Shown here piece by piece: positions 15,920-21,794 of a stretch of 38,931 nt of DNA. Numbering within the stretch: the stretch's first letter is position 1; each line of letters opens with the position of its first letter. The translations under genes were made by a program, and so were the position numbers. Source of the DNA: Devosia sp. (GTDB lineage Bacteria > Pseudomonadota > Alphaproteobacteria > Rhizobiales > Devosiaceae). Below the pieces are notes generated by a model. It ran no database searches. It was not told the origin of the DNA and was given only the letters and a program-made list of their open reading frames with translations. The stretch is taken from NCBI GenBank assembly GCA_015234425.1, contig JADGNE010000025.1, positions 1 to 38,931 of the forward strand, read 5' to 3'.

Positions 15920-17689
15920 TTACTTCTGCGGAAGGGCGAAGACGACCACTGCGTTGCCGCCTGTGACCACTTCGCGGGGGCTAAGCGCCACGAAGGGGGC
16001 AATGTCGAGCCAGGAACCAACCTGGACGGCAATGTACTGACGGCCATCGACTTCGTAGGAAATCGGCACGCCACCGACCGAAGACGGAACGATCGCTTCA
16101 AACAGCACGTCGCCATTGTCCTGGTCGAAGGCGCGGAAGCGACGGTTGGTGTCGCCACCGAACAGCAGGCCACCCTGGGTGGACAGCAGCGAGGTGGTGA
16201 AGTCTTCCTGGTCGAGGCTCCAGAGCTCTTCGCCCGTTTCAACGCTGATGGCGCTGATGGTGCCGATATTGGTGACGCCCGGTGCCATGACCGGAGGCGA
16301 CAGACGGATATCGTTCGGCAGGGTCACGGACTGCATGCAGTTGTTGGACAACGGCGTGTAGATCGCATTGGTCAGCGGGCTGTAGGTGCTGGTGAACCAG
16401 CGACGGCCACCCGATGCAGACGGGCAGACCAGCATGGACTGACCGATTTCGGTCGGGATCATGTCATGCGGGATGGTCGCACGGCCGGTTGCGGTGTCGA
16501 TGTCGGAGATAACGTTCTGGAAGACGGTCTCACGAGCCCAGAGGAACTCGCCGGTGCCAGCGTCCATCGAGTAGAAGATGCCGGTCTTGCCGGGGATACC
16601 GGTCACGACGCGACGCTCTTCACCCGGAGTGACGTTCGGGTTGATCCAGCGGACTTCATCGGCGTTCGGTGCGATCGCGGTGTTCACGAGAACGCGTTCG
16701 AACGGATGGTCGAGGTCCCAGTGGTCGCGCAGATGCTGCTGGAACCACTTGAGCTCACCGGTGTCGGCGTCGATGGCCAGGGTCGAGGTCTGGTACAGGA
16801 ATTCCTGTGCATCCAGGTCTTCGACGCTGTCGAAGTTTGCGAAGTAGAACTTCGAGTACGGCGAGGTCACCGAAGTGCCGAAGTACACGAGGTTCAGCTC
16901 GGGATCGTAAGCGGGCGAAATCCAGCTGCCGACGTGGTGACGCAGGCTGTCGTCAACGCCGTTCCAGGTCTCGCTGCCAGCCATGTCGCCATGCGGAAGC
17001 GTGTGGAAGCGCCACATCTCTTCGCCGGTCTTCATGTCATGAGCGGTGAGGAAGCAGGTCTCGGGACCACCAACGGGGGTGTCACCGCTCGGCTGCTGGG
17101 CGCAGGAGCGACCGGAGATGGCCTTGCCGTTGACGATGATCGGGCCAGGCGTGGACCATGCCCAGCTGTCCTGGTCGCGGAGCTGGGTTTCCCAGACGAG
17201 CTGACCGGTCTTGGCGTCGAGGGCAACCAGGTAGTTGTCCTTGGAGCTGAAGACGATCAGATTGTCCCAGATAGCCATGTTGCGGGTTGCAACAATCATC
17301 GGGACATTGTTGGGAAGCTCGCGCTTGTATTCCCAGAGCAGGTCGCCATTGGTGGCGTCGAGGGCCTGGATGATGTCGCGCGGATGCGGCACGAACATCA
17401 CGCCGTCATGAACCAGTGGCGTACCTTCCTGGTAGCCTTCGGTCATGCCGCGGGACCAGACAACCTGCAGGTCGCCAACGTTTTCTTTGGTGATCTGGTC
17501 AAGCGGGCTGAAGCCCTGGTTGTCCAGCGTGCGGCGGTAGCTGAGCCAGGCGCCGGGATCGGGGTTCTGGATCATTTCGTCGGTCACCGGAGACATGTTC
17601 TCCAGAAGGTCCGACTGCGCCGCGACTGGCAAAGAGGTCAGGACCAGCGCGGTCCCGATCAATAGTGCAGACAGGCCATTCATCTTCAT
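15920..17689 (-). CDS. PQQ-dependent alcohol dehydrogenase, predicted lanthanide type (copy 1)
   Basis: A 589-residue periplasmic quinoprotein with an eight-bladed propeller fold. Signal peptide MKMNGLSALLIGTALVLTSLPVAAQ. Propeller (tryptophan-docking) repeats such as ALDATNGDLLWEY, ALDAKTGQLVWET, AHDMKTGEEMWRF and AISVETGEELWSLD are visible. Active-site candidates: metal ligand Glu210 (GGPET), Trp256 below PQQ, catalytic Asp325 in DHWDLD with a second Asp at 327, and Lys368. Asp at catalytic+2 is the hallmark of lanthanide-dependent enzymes (XoxF, ExaF, PedH). Oddities: the vicinal Cys-Cys is absent (C196 and C212 may pair instead), and the metal-binding Asn of GxGNP is not present in GTSVTSP (271-277). 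Substrate unknown; homologues include methanol and ethanol dehydrogenases, and Devosia enzymes oxidising the mycotoxin deoxynivalenol are also PQQ-dependent. ATG at 17689. Confidence 0.9.
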   Translation of the reverse strand: MKMNGLSALLIGTALVLTSLPVAAQSDLLENMSPVTDEMIQNPDPGAWLSYRRTLDNQGFSPLDQITKENVGDLQVVWSRGMTEGYQEGTPLVHDGVMFVPHPRDIIQALDATNGDLLWEYKRELPNNVPMIVATRNMAIWDNLIVFSSKDNYLVALDAKTGQLVWETQLRDQDSWAWSTPGPIIVNGKAISGRSCAQQPSGDTPVGGPETCFLTAHDMKTGEEMWRFHTLPHGDMAGSETWNGVDDSLRHHVGSWISPAYDPELNLVYFGTSVTSPYSKFYFANFDSVEDLDAQEFLYQTSTLAIDADTGELKWFQQHLRDHWDLDHPFERVLVNTAIAPNADEVRWINPNVTPGEERRVVTGIPGKTGIFYSMDAGTGEFLWARETVFQNVISDIDTATGRATIPHDMIPTEIGQSMLVCPSASGGRRWFTSTYSPLTNAIYTPLSNNCMQSVTLPNDIRLSPPVMAPGVTNIGTISAISVETGEELWSLDQEDFTTSLLSTQGGLLFGGDTNRRFRAFDQDNGDVLFEAIVPSSVGGVPISYEVDGRQYIAVQVGSWLDIAPFVALSPREVVTGGNAVVVFALPQK

Positions 17690-17764
17690 CTGTTCATTCC
17701 TGGAAATCTCAGAATTGGGTAGTCCAGTGCCCCCGCGAACGTCCGACGCTCACGGCGCTCATTC

Positions 17765-17793
17765 AAAAAGGATGCGGCCCTTGGGCCGCATCC
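17765..17793 (-). terminator. Intrinsic terminator after dehydrogenase 2
   Basis: Perfect 11-base stem GGATGCGGCCC / GGGCCGCATCC with a two-base loop, followed on the minus strand by TTTTT (A-run at 17765-17769 on the plus strand). It begins about 20 bases after the stop of dehydrogenase 2. This is the best intrinsic terminator in the window. It should make copy 2 and the cytochrome the most abundant products unless dehydrogenase 1 has its own promoter in the 70 bases before it. Confidence 0.82.
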
Positions 17794-17814
17794 CTCGATC
17801 GTCAAGCCGGCAGA

Positions 17815-19584
17815 TTACTTCTGCGGCAGGGCGTAGACGACGATGGCGTTGCCGCCCATCGGGATGTCACGCGGGATATTGTCGACATATGGCGTCATAT
17901 CGAGCCACGAACCGACGGGGACAGCGACATACTGACGATCGCCGACTGCGTAGGTGATCGGAACGCCACCGACGGCGGACGGAACGATCGACTCGAACAG
18001 CACTTCGCCGTTGGTCTGGTCGTAAGCGCGGAAGCGACGGTTGGTGTCACCACCGAACAGCAGGCCACCCTGGGTCGCGAGCAGCGACGTGGTGAAGTCT
18101 TCCTGATCGAGGCTCCAGAGCTCTTCACCGGTCTCGACGCTGATGGCATTCAGACGGCCAACAACGCTGGTGCCCGGTGCGAGCACGTCTGGCGACAGAC
18201 GGATGTCGTTCGGCAGGGTCACGGACTGCATGCAGAAGTTCGCCAGCGGCGAGTAGATCGCATTGGTCAGCGGGCTGTAGGCACTGGTGAACCAGCGCTT
18301 GCCACCGGCGTCAGACGGGCAAACGAGCAGCGACTGGCCGATTTCGGTCGGGATCATGTCGAGCGGATGCGATGCGCGGCCGGTTGCGGTGTCGATATCA
18401 GAGATAACGTTCTGATAGGTCGTCTCGCGAGCCCAGAGGAACTCACCGGTTGCAGCGTCGATCGAGTAGAAGATGCCGGTCTTGCCCGGGATACCGGTCA
18501 CGACGCGACGCTCTTCACCAGGGGTGACGGCCGGGTTGATCCAACGCACTTCGTCAGCGTTCGGTGCAATCGCGGTGTCCACGAGGATACGCTCGAACGG
18601 ATGGTCGAGATCCCAGTGGTCGCGGATGTGCTGCTGGTACCACTTGAGTTCGCCGGTGTCGGCGTCAAGGGCCAGGGTCGAGGTCTGGTACAGGAATTCC
18701 TGCTCATCCAGCTCTTCGATGCTGTCGAAGTTGGCGAAGTAGAACTTCGAGTACGGCGAGGTCACCGAGGTGCCGAAGTACACAAGGTTCAGCTCGGCGT
18801 CGTAGGACGGCGAGATCCAGCTGCCAACGTGGTGGCGCAGGCTGTCGTCAACGCCGTTCCAGCTTTCGCTGCCGGCCATGTCGCCATGCGGCAGGGTGTG
18901 GAAGCGCCACAGCTCTTCACCGGTCTTCATGTCGTGAGCGGTGAGGTAGCAGGTTTCCGGGCCACCAACTGGGGTGTCGCCGCTCGGCTGCTGAGCGCAC
19001 GAACGACCGGAAATTGCCTTGCCGTTGACGATGATCGGACCAGGCGTGGACCACGCCCAGGTGTTTTCGTCACGCAGCTGCGTTTCCCAGGCCAGCTGGC
19101 CGGTCTTCGCATTGAGGGCAACCAGGTAGTTGTCCTTGGAGCTGAAGACGAGCAGGTCGTCCCAGATCGCAATGTTGCGGGTGGTGATGATCATCGGCGC
19201 GTTGGCCGGGACTTCACGCTTGTATTCCCAGAGCAGGTCACCGGTCGTCGCATCCAGAGCCTGGATGATGTCGCGCGGGTGGGGCAGGAACATCACGCCG
19301 TCATGGACGAGCGGAGCGGCTTCCTGGAAACCCTCGGTCATGCCGCGGGACCAGACAACCTGCAGGTCGGAGACGTTGTCCTTGTTGATCTGGTCAAGCG
19401 GGCTGAAGCCCTGGTTGTCCAGCGTACGGCGCCAGCTGAGCCAGGAACCTGCATCCGGGTTCTGAATCATTTCGTCGGTAACCGGAGACATGTTCTCCAG
19501 CAGATCCGACTGCGCCATCGCCGGCGCAGCCGTCAGGACCAAGCACGACCCCATAAACAGGGCCGCAAGTGACTTCATCCTCAT
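17815..19584 (-). CDS. PQQ-dependent alcohol dehydrogenase, predicted lanthanide type (copy 2)
   Basis: Paralogue of the downstream gene, also 589 residues and gap-free in alignment. Signal peptide MRMKSLAALFMGSCLVLTAAPAMAQ. The same active-site set is seen: Glu210, Trp256, Asp325 and Asp327 in DHWDLD, Lys368. The same departures are seen: no adjacent cysteines, and GTSVTSP in place of the Asn-bearing metal loop. Start at 19584 is fixed by AGGGAGG five bases upstream; an open frame to 19683 precedes it but has no signal character. It lies nearest the cytochrome c gene and has the strongest ribosome binding site and terminator, so it is probably the main enzyme. Differences from copy 1 occur in surface loops and near residues 424-451 (ANFC against SNNC), which could alter substrate range. 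Confidence 0.9.
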   Translation of the reverse strand: MRMKSLAALFMGSCLVLTAAPAMAQSDLLENMSPVTDEMIQNPDAGSWLSWRRTLDNQGFSPLDQINKDNVSDLQVVWSRGMTEGFQEAAPLVHDGVMFLPHPRDIIQALDATTGDLLWEYKREVPANAPMIITTRNIAIWDDLLVFSSKDNYLVALNAKTGQLAWETQLRDENTWAWSTPGPIIVNGKAISGRSCAQQPSGDTPVGGPETCYLTAHDMKTGEELWRFHTLPHGDMAGSESWNGVDDSLRHHVGSWISPSYDAELNLVYFGTSVTSPYSKFYFANFDSIEELDEQEFLYQTSTLALDADTGELKWYQQHIRDHWDLDHPFERILVDTAIAPNADEVRWINPAVTPGEERRVVTGIPGKTGIFYSIDAATGEFLWARETTYQNVISDIDTATGRASHPLDMIPTEIGQSLLVCPSDAGGKRWFTSAYSPLTNAIYSPLANFCMQSVTLPNDIRLSPDVLAPGTSVVGRLNAISVETGEELWSLDQEDFTTSLLATQGGLLFGGDTNRRFRAYDQTNGEVLFESIVPSAVGGVPITYAVGDRQYVAVPVGSWLDMTPYVDNIPRDIPMGGNAIVVYALPQK

Positions 19585-19740
19585 AAGAACCTCCCTAGAG
19601 ATGATGAAAATCTGTTGTCGGGCAAATTGGCATGCGCCATCGATGCGTTCGGATGCCCAATCCGAAAGCCCAAAACAACGCACGACTTCCCGAGCGCTCA
19701 GAAGAACGCCAGGCGAAACTCAATGTCTGGAAGTGGTAGG

Positions 19741-19777
19741 AGCTGGTGCGGCGCCGTCGTTGCGGGCCGTACCAGCT
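19741..19777 (-). other. Stem-loop between cytochrome c and dehydrogenase 2
   Basis: AGCTGGTGCGGC and GCCGTACCAGCT form a 12-base stem (one G-T pair) around a 13-base loop, starting 14 bases after the cytochrome stop on the minus strand. No T-run follows. It may stabilise the cytochrome message, attenuate read-through or mark an RNA processing site in the 207-base gap. No other clear signal was seen in that gap apart from the dehydrogenase 2 ribosome binding site. Confidence 0.45.
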
Positions 19778-19791
19778 TTAGTCTTTAGATT

Positions 19792-20187
19792 TTAACGGTA
19801 GACAGCAATCTCTTCAGCCGTAACCGGGCCCAGGGTGTTGCCCCAGGAGTTACGGATGTAGGTGCCCAGAGCCGCGACTTCTTCGTCGGTCAGGAAATCG
19901 AACTTCGGCATGAATTCGCCGCCGTGGATGACCTGCGACGCGATCAGAACGACGTGCTTGAGGCTCTGGCTGCCGGCGAACTTGCGCTCGGCGTCACCGT
20001 TCTCGCCATGGCAGGCTGCGCAATTGTCGGCATACAGTGTGCCGCCAAGTTCCATCACTGCGGGATCGATCTCGGCAACAGCGGCGTCAGTCGATTCTGC
20101 GGCCTGGAAGGCCATGGTCGGAGCAACGGAAACTCCAGCAATAAAAAGGCTGGCCAAAGTGGCCACGGTTGCGAGCTTACGCTTCAA
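19792..20187 (-). CDS. Periplasmic c-type cytochrome, electron acceptor of the dehydrogenases
   Basis: A 131-residue single-haem cytochrome. Signal peptide from KRKLATVATLASLFIAGVSVAPTMA. Haem motif CAACH in YADNCAACHGENGD; likely axial Met in GGEFMPKFDFLTDEEVAALGTYIRNSWGN. Start is a TTG at 20187: GGAG lies seven bases upstream and translation from it gives a proper signal peptide, whereas the frame open to 20421 encodes a non-signal-like extension. Being first in the operon and next to two quinoprotein dehydrogenases, it is the expected direct electron acceptor, equivalent to XoxG/MxaG or the ethanol dehydrogenase cytochrome c550. It would pass electrons on to a terminal oxidase. Confidence 0.85.
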   Translation of the reverse strand: MKRKLATVATLASLFIAGVSVAPTMAFQAAESTDAAVAEIDPAVMELGGTLYADNCAACHGENGDAERKFAGSQSLKHVVLIASQVIHGGEFMPKFDFLTDEEVAALGTYIRNSWGNTLGPVTAEEIAVYR

Positions 20188-20208
20188 AACTCTTCTCCGA
20201 AAAATACG

Positions 20209-20224
20209 CACATTTCGCAATGTG
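20209..20224. promoter_or_regulatory. Inverted repeat in cytochrome c leader
   Basis: CACATT-TCGC-AATGTG, six-base perfect arms around a four-base centre, 11 bases from the GGAG ribosome binding site of the TTG-started cytochrome gene. It could be a protein-binding operator close to the transcription start or a small hairpin that affects translation initiation. Confidence 0.4.
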
Positions 20225-20461
20225 AGGTGCAATGCCGCACCCTGTGCCAATCGGCCGCGGAATGTCAAGTGACGCATCAATGGCTTAGCTCGGCCGCAGC
20301 TTTTGGCGCCTTTTCGGGACTTGTGCCCAAACGATCCACTGCCTGCCCAAAAAATGCCCGGATATAGCCAATTTAAGGGCAGATTTTTCCGCTCGAGAAA
20401 TCGGCTCTGCACGCCTGACATGCATAACGTATGACAGGATACATTCGACTAAAGTTGAGTG

Positions 20462-20490
20462 CATAAATGTCGCACTCCGGGGTGCGACAA
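20462..20490 (-). promoter_or_regulatory. Palindrome overlapping a candidate promoter of the dehydrogenase operon
   Basis: Eight-base arms TGTCGCAC and GTGCGACA flank a six-base centre at 20468-20489. On the minus strand a -35-like TTGTCG (20490 to 20485) and a -10-like TTTATG (20467 to 20462) are separated by exactly 17 bases, so the palindrome fills the spacer. This is the layout of a repressor or activator site controlling a promoter that points into the cytochrome/dehydrogenase operon. The hexamers match consensus only partly. Confidence 0.45.
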
Positions 20491-20568
20491 TCCCTACAGC
20501 AATGGCAATACCCCAAGCGACATACCGTCGCGCTTGGATTCGCAGCGGGCGAATTGAGGTCTTGCCGG

Positions 20569-20814
20569 TCAGCCAATCAATCGATCGGAATGCAGATGCT
20601 GGCGACACTCCTCGAGAAAACTCTCGGTGAGCGATGGATCGGCACTGAAGCGCGCATATTCCTCGGCGCTGATCCGGAAATAGGCCTCGAATTCCACCGC
20701 GCGGACCGAGCCCGATATGGGGGTCGACAGATAGAGCCCGCCGGTCTGCTGGTCTTTGCCCAGGCTGAAGCGGTGACGCCGGCTGACATAGAGGTCTGTG
20801 AAGCGTTGTGTCAT
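20569..20814 (-). CDS. Small hypothetical protein
   Basis: An 81-residue soluble protein with no family I can name. The sequence begins MTQRFTDLYVSRRHRFSLGKDQQTGG and continues LYLSTPISGSVRAVEFEAYFRISAEEYARFSADP, ending ECRQHLHSDRLIG. The mix of residues and the AGAAGG ribosome binding site before the ATG at 20814 support a real gene. It follows the GntR regulator on the same strand after about 100 bases and could be co-transcribed with it. No signal peptide or membrane helix is visible. It has no evident link to either the sialic acid or the dehydrogenase cluster. Confidence 0.65.
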   Translation of the reverse strand: MTQRFTDLYVSRRHRFSLGKDQQTGGLYLSTPISGSVRAVEFEAYFRISAEEYARFSADPSLTESFLEECRQHLHSDRLIG

Positions 20815-20914
20815 GGGCTGCCTTCTGGTCGCGCTATTCGTAAGACGCGCCGGCTGGCCACAATCTTGGCAAGTGTCCGGAAAAACCGGCAGGGCAGGGT
20901 GGCGGGCGTCGCTC

Positions 20915-21667
20915 TCAGCCGGCGCTGGCCACTTTCTGGGCGTTCGACGTCTTGCGTGTGTTCAGCATGCGCATCAGCGGGGCATAGTGATCGACAACGG
21001 CGCGGCGATAGCCTTCGCGGTCACCCAGCTGGGCCGCGGTCAGCAGATCGCCGTGCGCCTTGGCTGTGATCTGGATATCGGCGGGCAGCGCCAGGTCGAG
21101 CTTGGGCAGCACTGCCGAGTGAATGTCCCAAAAAGCTGCCACGAGCTGTCCGGCAAGCTGGTTGCCGACGGGCGCCAGGAGTTCGGAGTGGAATTGCCGG
21201 TCCTCGGCGAGGAAGGGTTCCCCGCGTGACGCATTGTCCATCATCTTGTCGACCAGTGCCTGCATACTGGTGTTGACCCGGCCCTCGTGGGCTTCGACCA
21301 CGCGGTCGGCCAGCGCCAGGTCGAAAGAGCAGCGCAGGTCCACCACTTCCCGCAGGGCCTCAAGATCATCGCCCGGGGAAAGCACGCCGCGGAAGACGAG
21401 GGTCTCGACGAGCGGTGCAAGGCTCATATTGCCGACCACCGTGCCGAGGCCGTGGCGCACTTCAACAATGTCGAGTGTCGCGAGGGTCCGGATGGCTTCG
21501 CGCACCGAGGATCGCGACACGCCCAGTTCCTGGCAAAGCTCGATTTCGGTCGGGATCGTATCGCCTGGTCTCAGTCCCGAGCGCAGAATCAGCCGTTTGA
21601 TTTCCTCGGCTGTTGTGCTGCGCAACATGCGCGACTGGGCCTGTGCACTGTCGATCGGTCCGCTCAT
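20915..21667 (-). CDS. GntR/FadR-family transcriptional regulator (probable NanR-type)
   Basis: A 250-residue regulator with an N-terminal GntR winged helix (AEEIKRLILRSGLRPGDTIPTEIELCQELGVSRSSVREAIRTLATLDIVEVRHGLGTVV, residues about 18-78) and a C-terminal all-helical FCD ligand domain (ALREVVDLRCSFDLALADRVVEAHEG, FHSELLAPVGN, AHGDLLTAAQLGD). The FCD metal-site residues (Asp, His and His) appear in DLRCS, FHSEL and AHGDL-type blocks. Start at 21667 has AGGA upstream and gives the family length; the open frame reaches 21943. It is divergent from the amino-sugar operon, with an operator-like palindrome between them, so it most likely represses that operon until sialic acid or a breakdown product binds. 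Confidence 0.88.
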   Translation of the reverse strand: MSGPIDSAQAQSRMLRSTTAEEIKRLILRSGLRPGDTIPTEIELCQELGVSRSSVREAIRTLATLDIVEVRHGLGTVVGNMSLAPLVETLVFRGVLSPGDDLEALREVVDLRCSFDLALADRVVEAHEGRVNTSMQALVDKMMDNASRGEPFLAEDRQFHSELLAPVGNQLAGQLVAAFWDIHSAVLPKLDLALPADIQITAKAHGDLLTAAQLGDREGYRRAVVDHYAPLMRMLNTRKTSNAQKVASAG

Positions 21668-21762
21668 GTTCCTGTCAGTCCCTCCAATTTTGTCCCCGCC
21701 TTCAACGACCACGGTTGGGGCTAGCATACAAGGCTTGCGCAAGGGCACGCGAGAAGATAGTA

Positions 21763-21782
21763 GACATCTGACGTCTGATGTC
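21763..21782. promoter_or_regulatory. Candidate GntR operator
   Basis: GACATC-T-GACGTC-T-GATGTC, a palindrome with 18 of 20 positions symmetric, ending two bases before the GGAGGA ribosome binding site of the binding-protein gene and about 95 bases from the divergent regulator start. A second perfect palindrome CTTGCGCAAG lies at 21734-21743. FadR-type regulators bind palindromes of this size; a site this close to the start would block transcription or elongation. No strong -10 hexamer could be picked. Confidence 0.55.
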
Positions 21783-21794
21783 ACGGAGGAATTC

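Larger units (their letters stand above)
15862..19584 (-). repeat. Tandem duplication of dehydrogenase gene plus terminator hairpin
   Basis: Two copies of the same unit lie head to tail: gene 17815-19584 with hairpin 17765-17793, and gene 15920-17689 with hairpin 15862-15887. The two proteins are both 589 residues and align without any gap; most blocks are identical by eye. The hairpins share the same inner stem and AA loop, so the duplicated segment seems to have included the transcription end. Differences are spread along the genes, so the duplication is not very recent. Confidence 0.75.
20188..20568. other. Long intergenic leader/promoter region of the dehydrogenase operon
   Basis: A 381-base gap without a convincing gene. 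It carries, reading toward the cytochrome gene on the minus strand, a promoter-like palindrome (20462-20490), a perfect TTGACA -35 hexamer (20268 to 20263, preceded by C as in alphaproteobacterial CTTGAC promoters) without a good -10, and an inverted repeat (20209-20224) just upstream of the ribosome binding site. The AT content is higher than in the flanking genes. A leader RNA of up to about 280 bases is possible if the distal promoter is used. Confidence 0.5.

Noticed and set aside
15734..19572. Long plus-strand open frames (643 and 635 aa) opposite the two dehydrogenase genes
   Set aside because: They mirror the tandem dehydrogenases codon by codon, lack domains, and are rich in Arg, Gly, Val and Asp as expected for antisense frames in high-GC DNA. 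The minus-strand proteins have signal peptides, motifs and ribosome binding sites.
19585..19683. 33-residue N-terminal extension of dehydrogenase 2
   Set aside because: AGGGAGG five bases before the ATG at 19584, followed by a signal peptide matching that of copy 1, decides the start.
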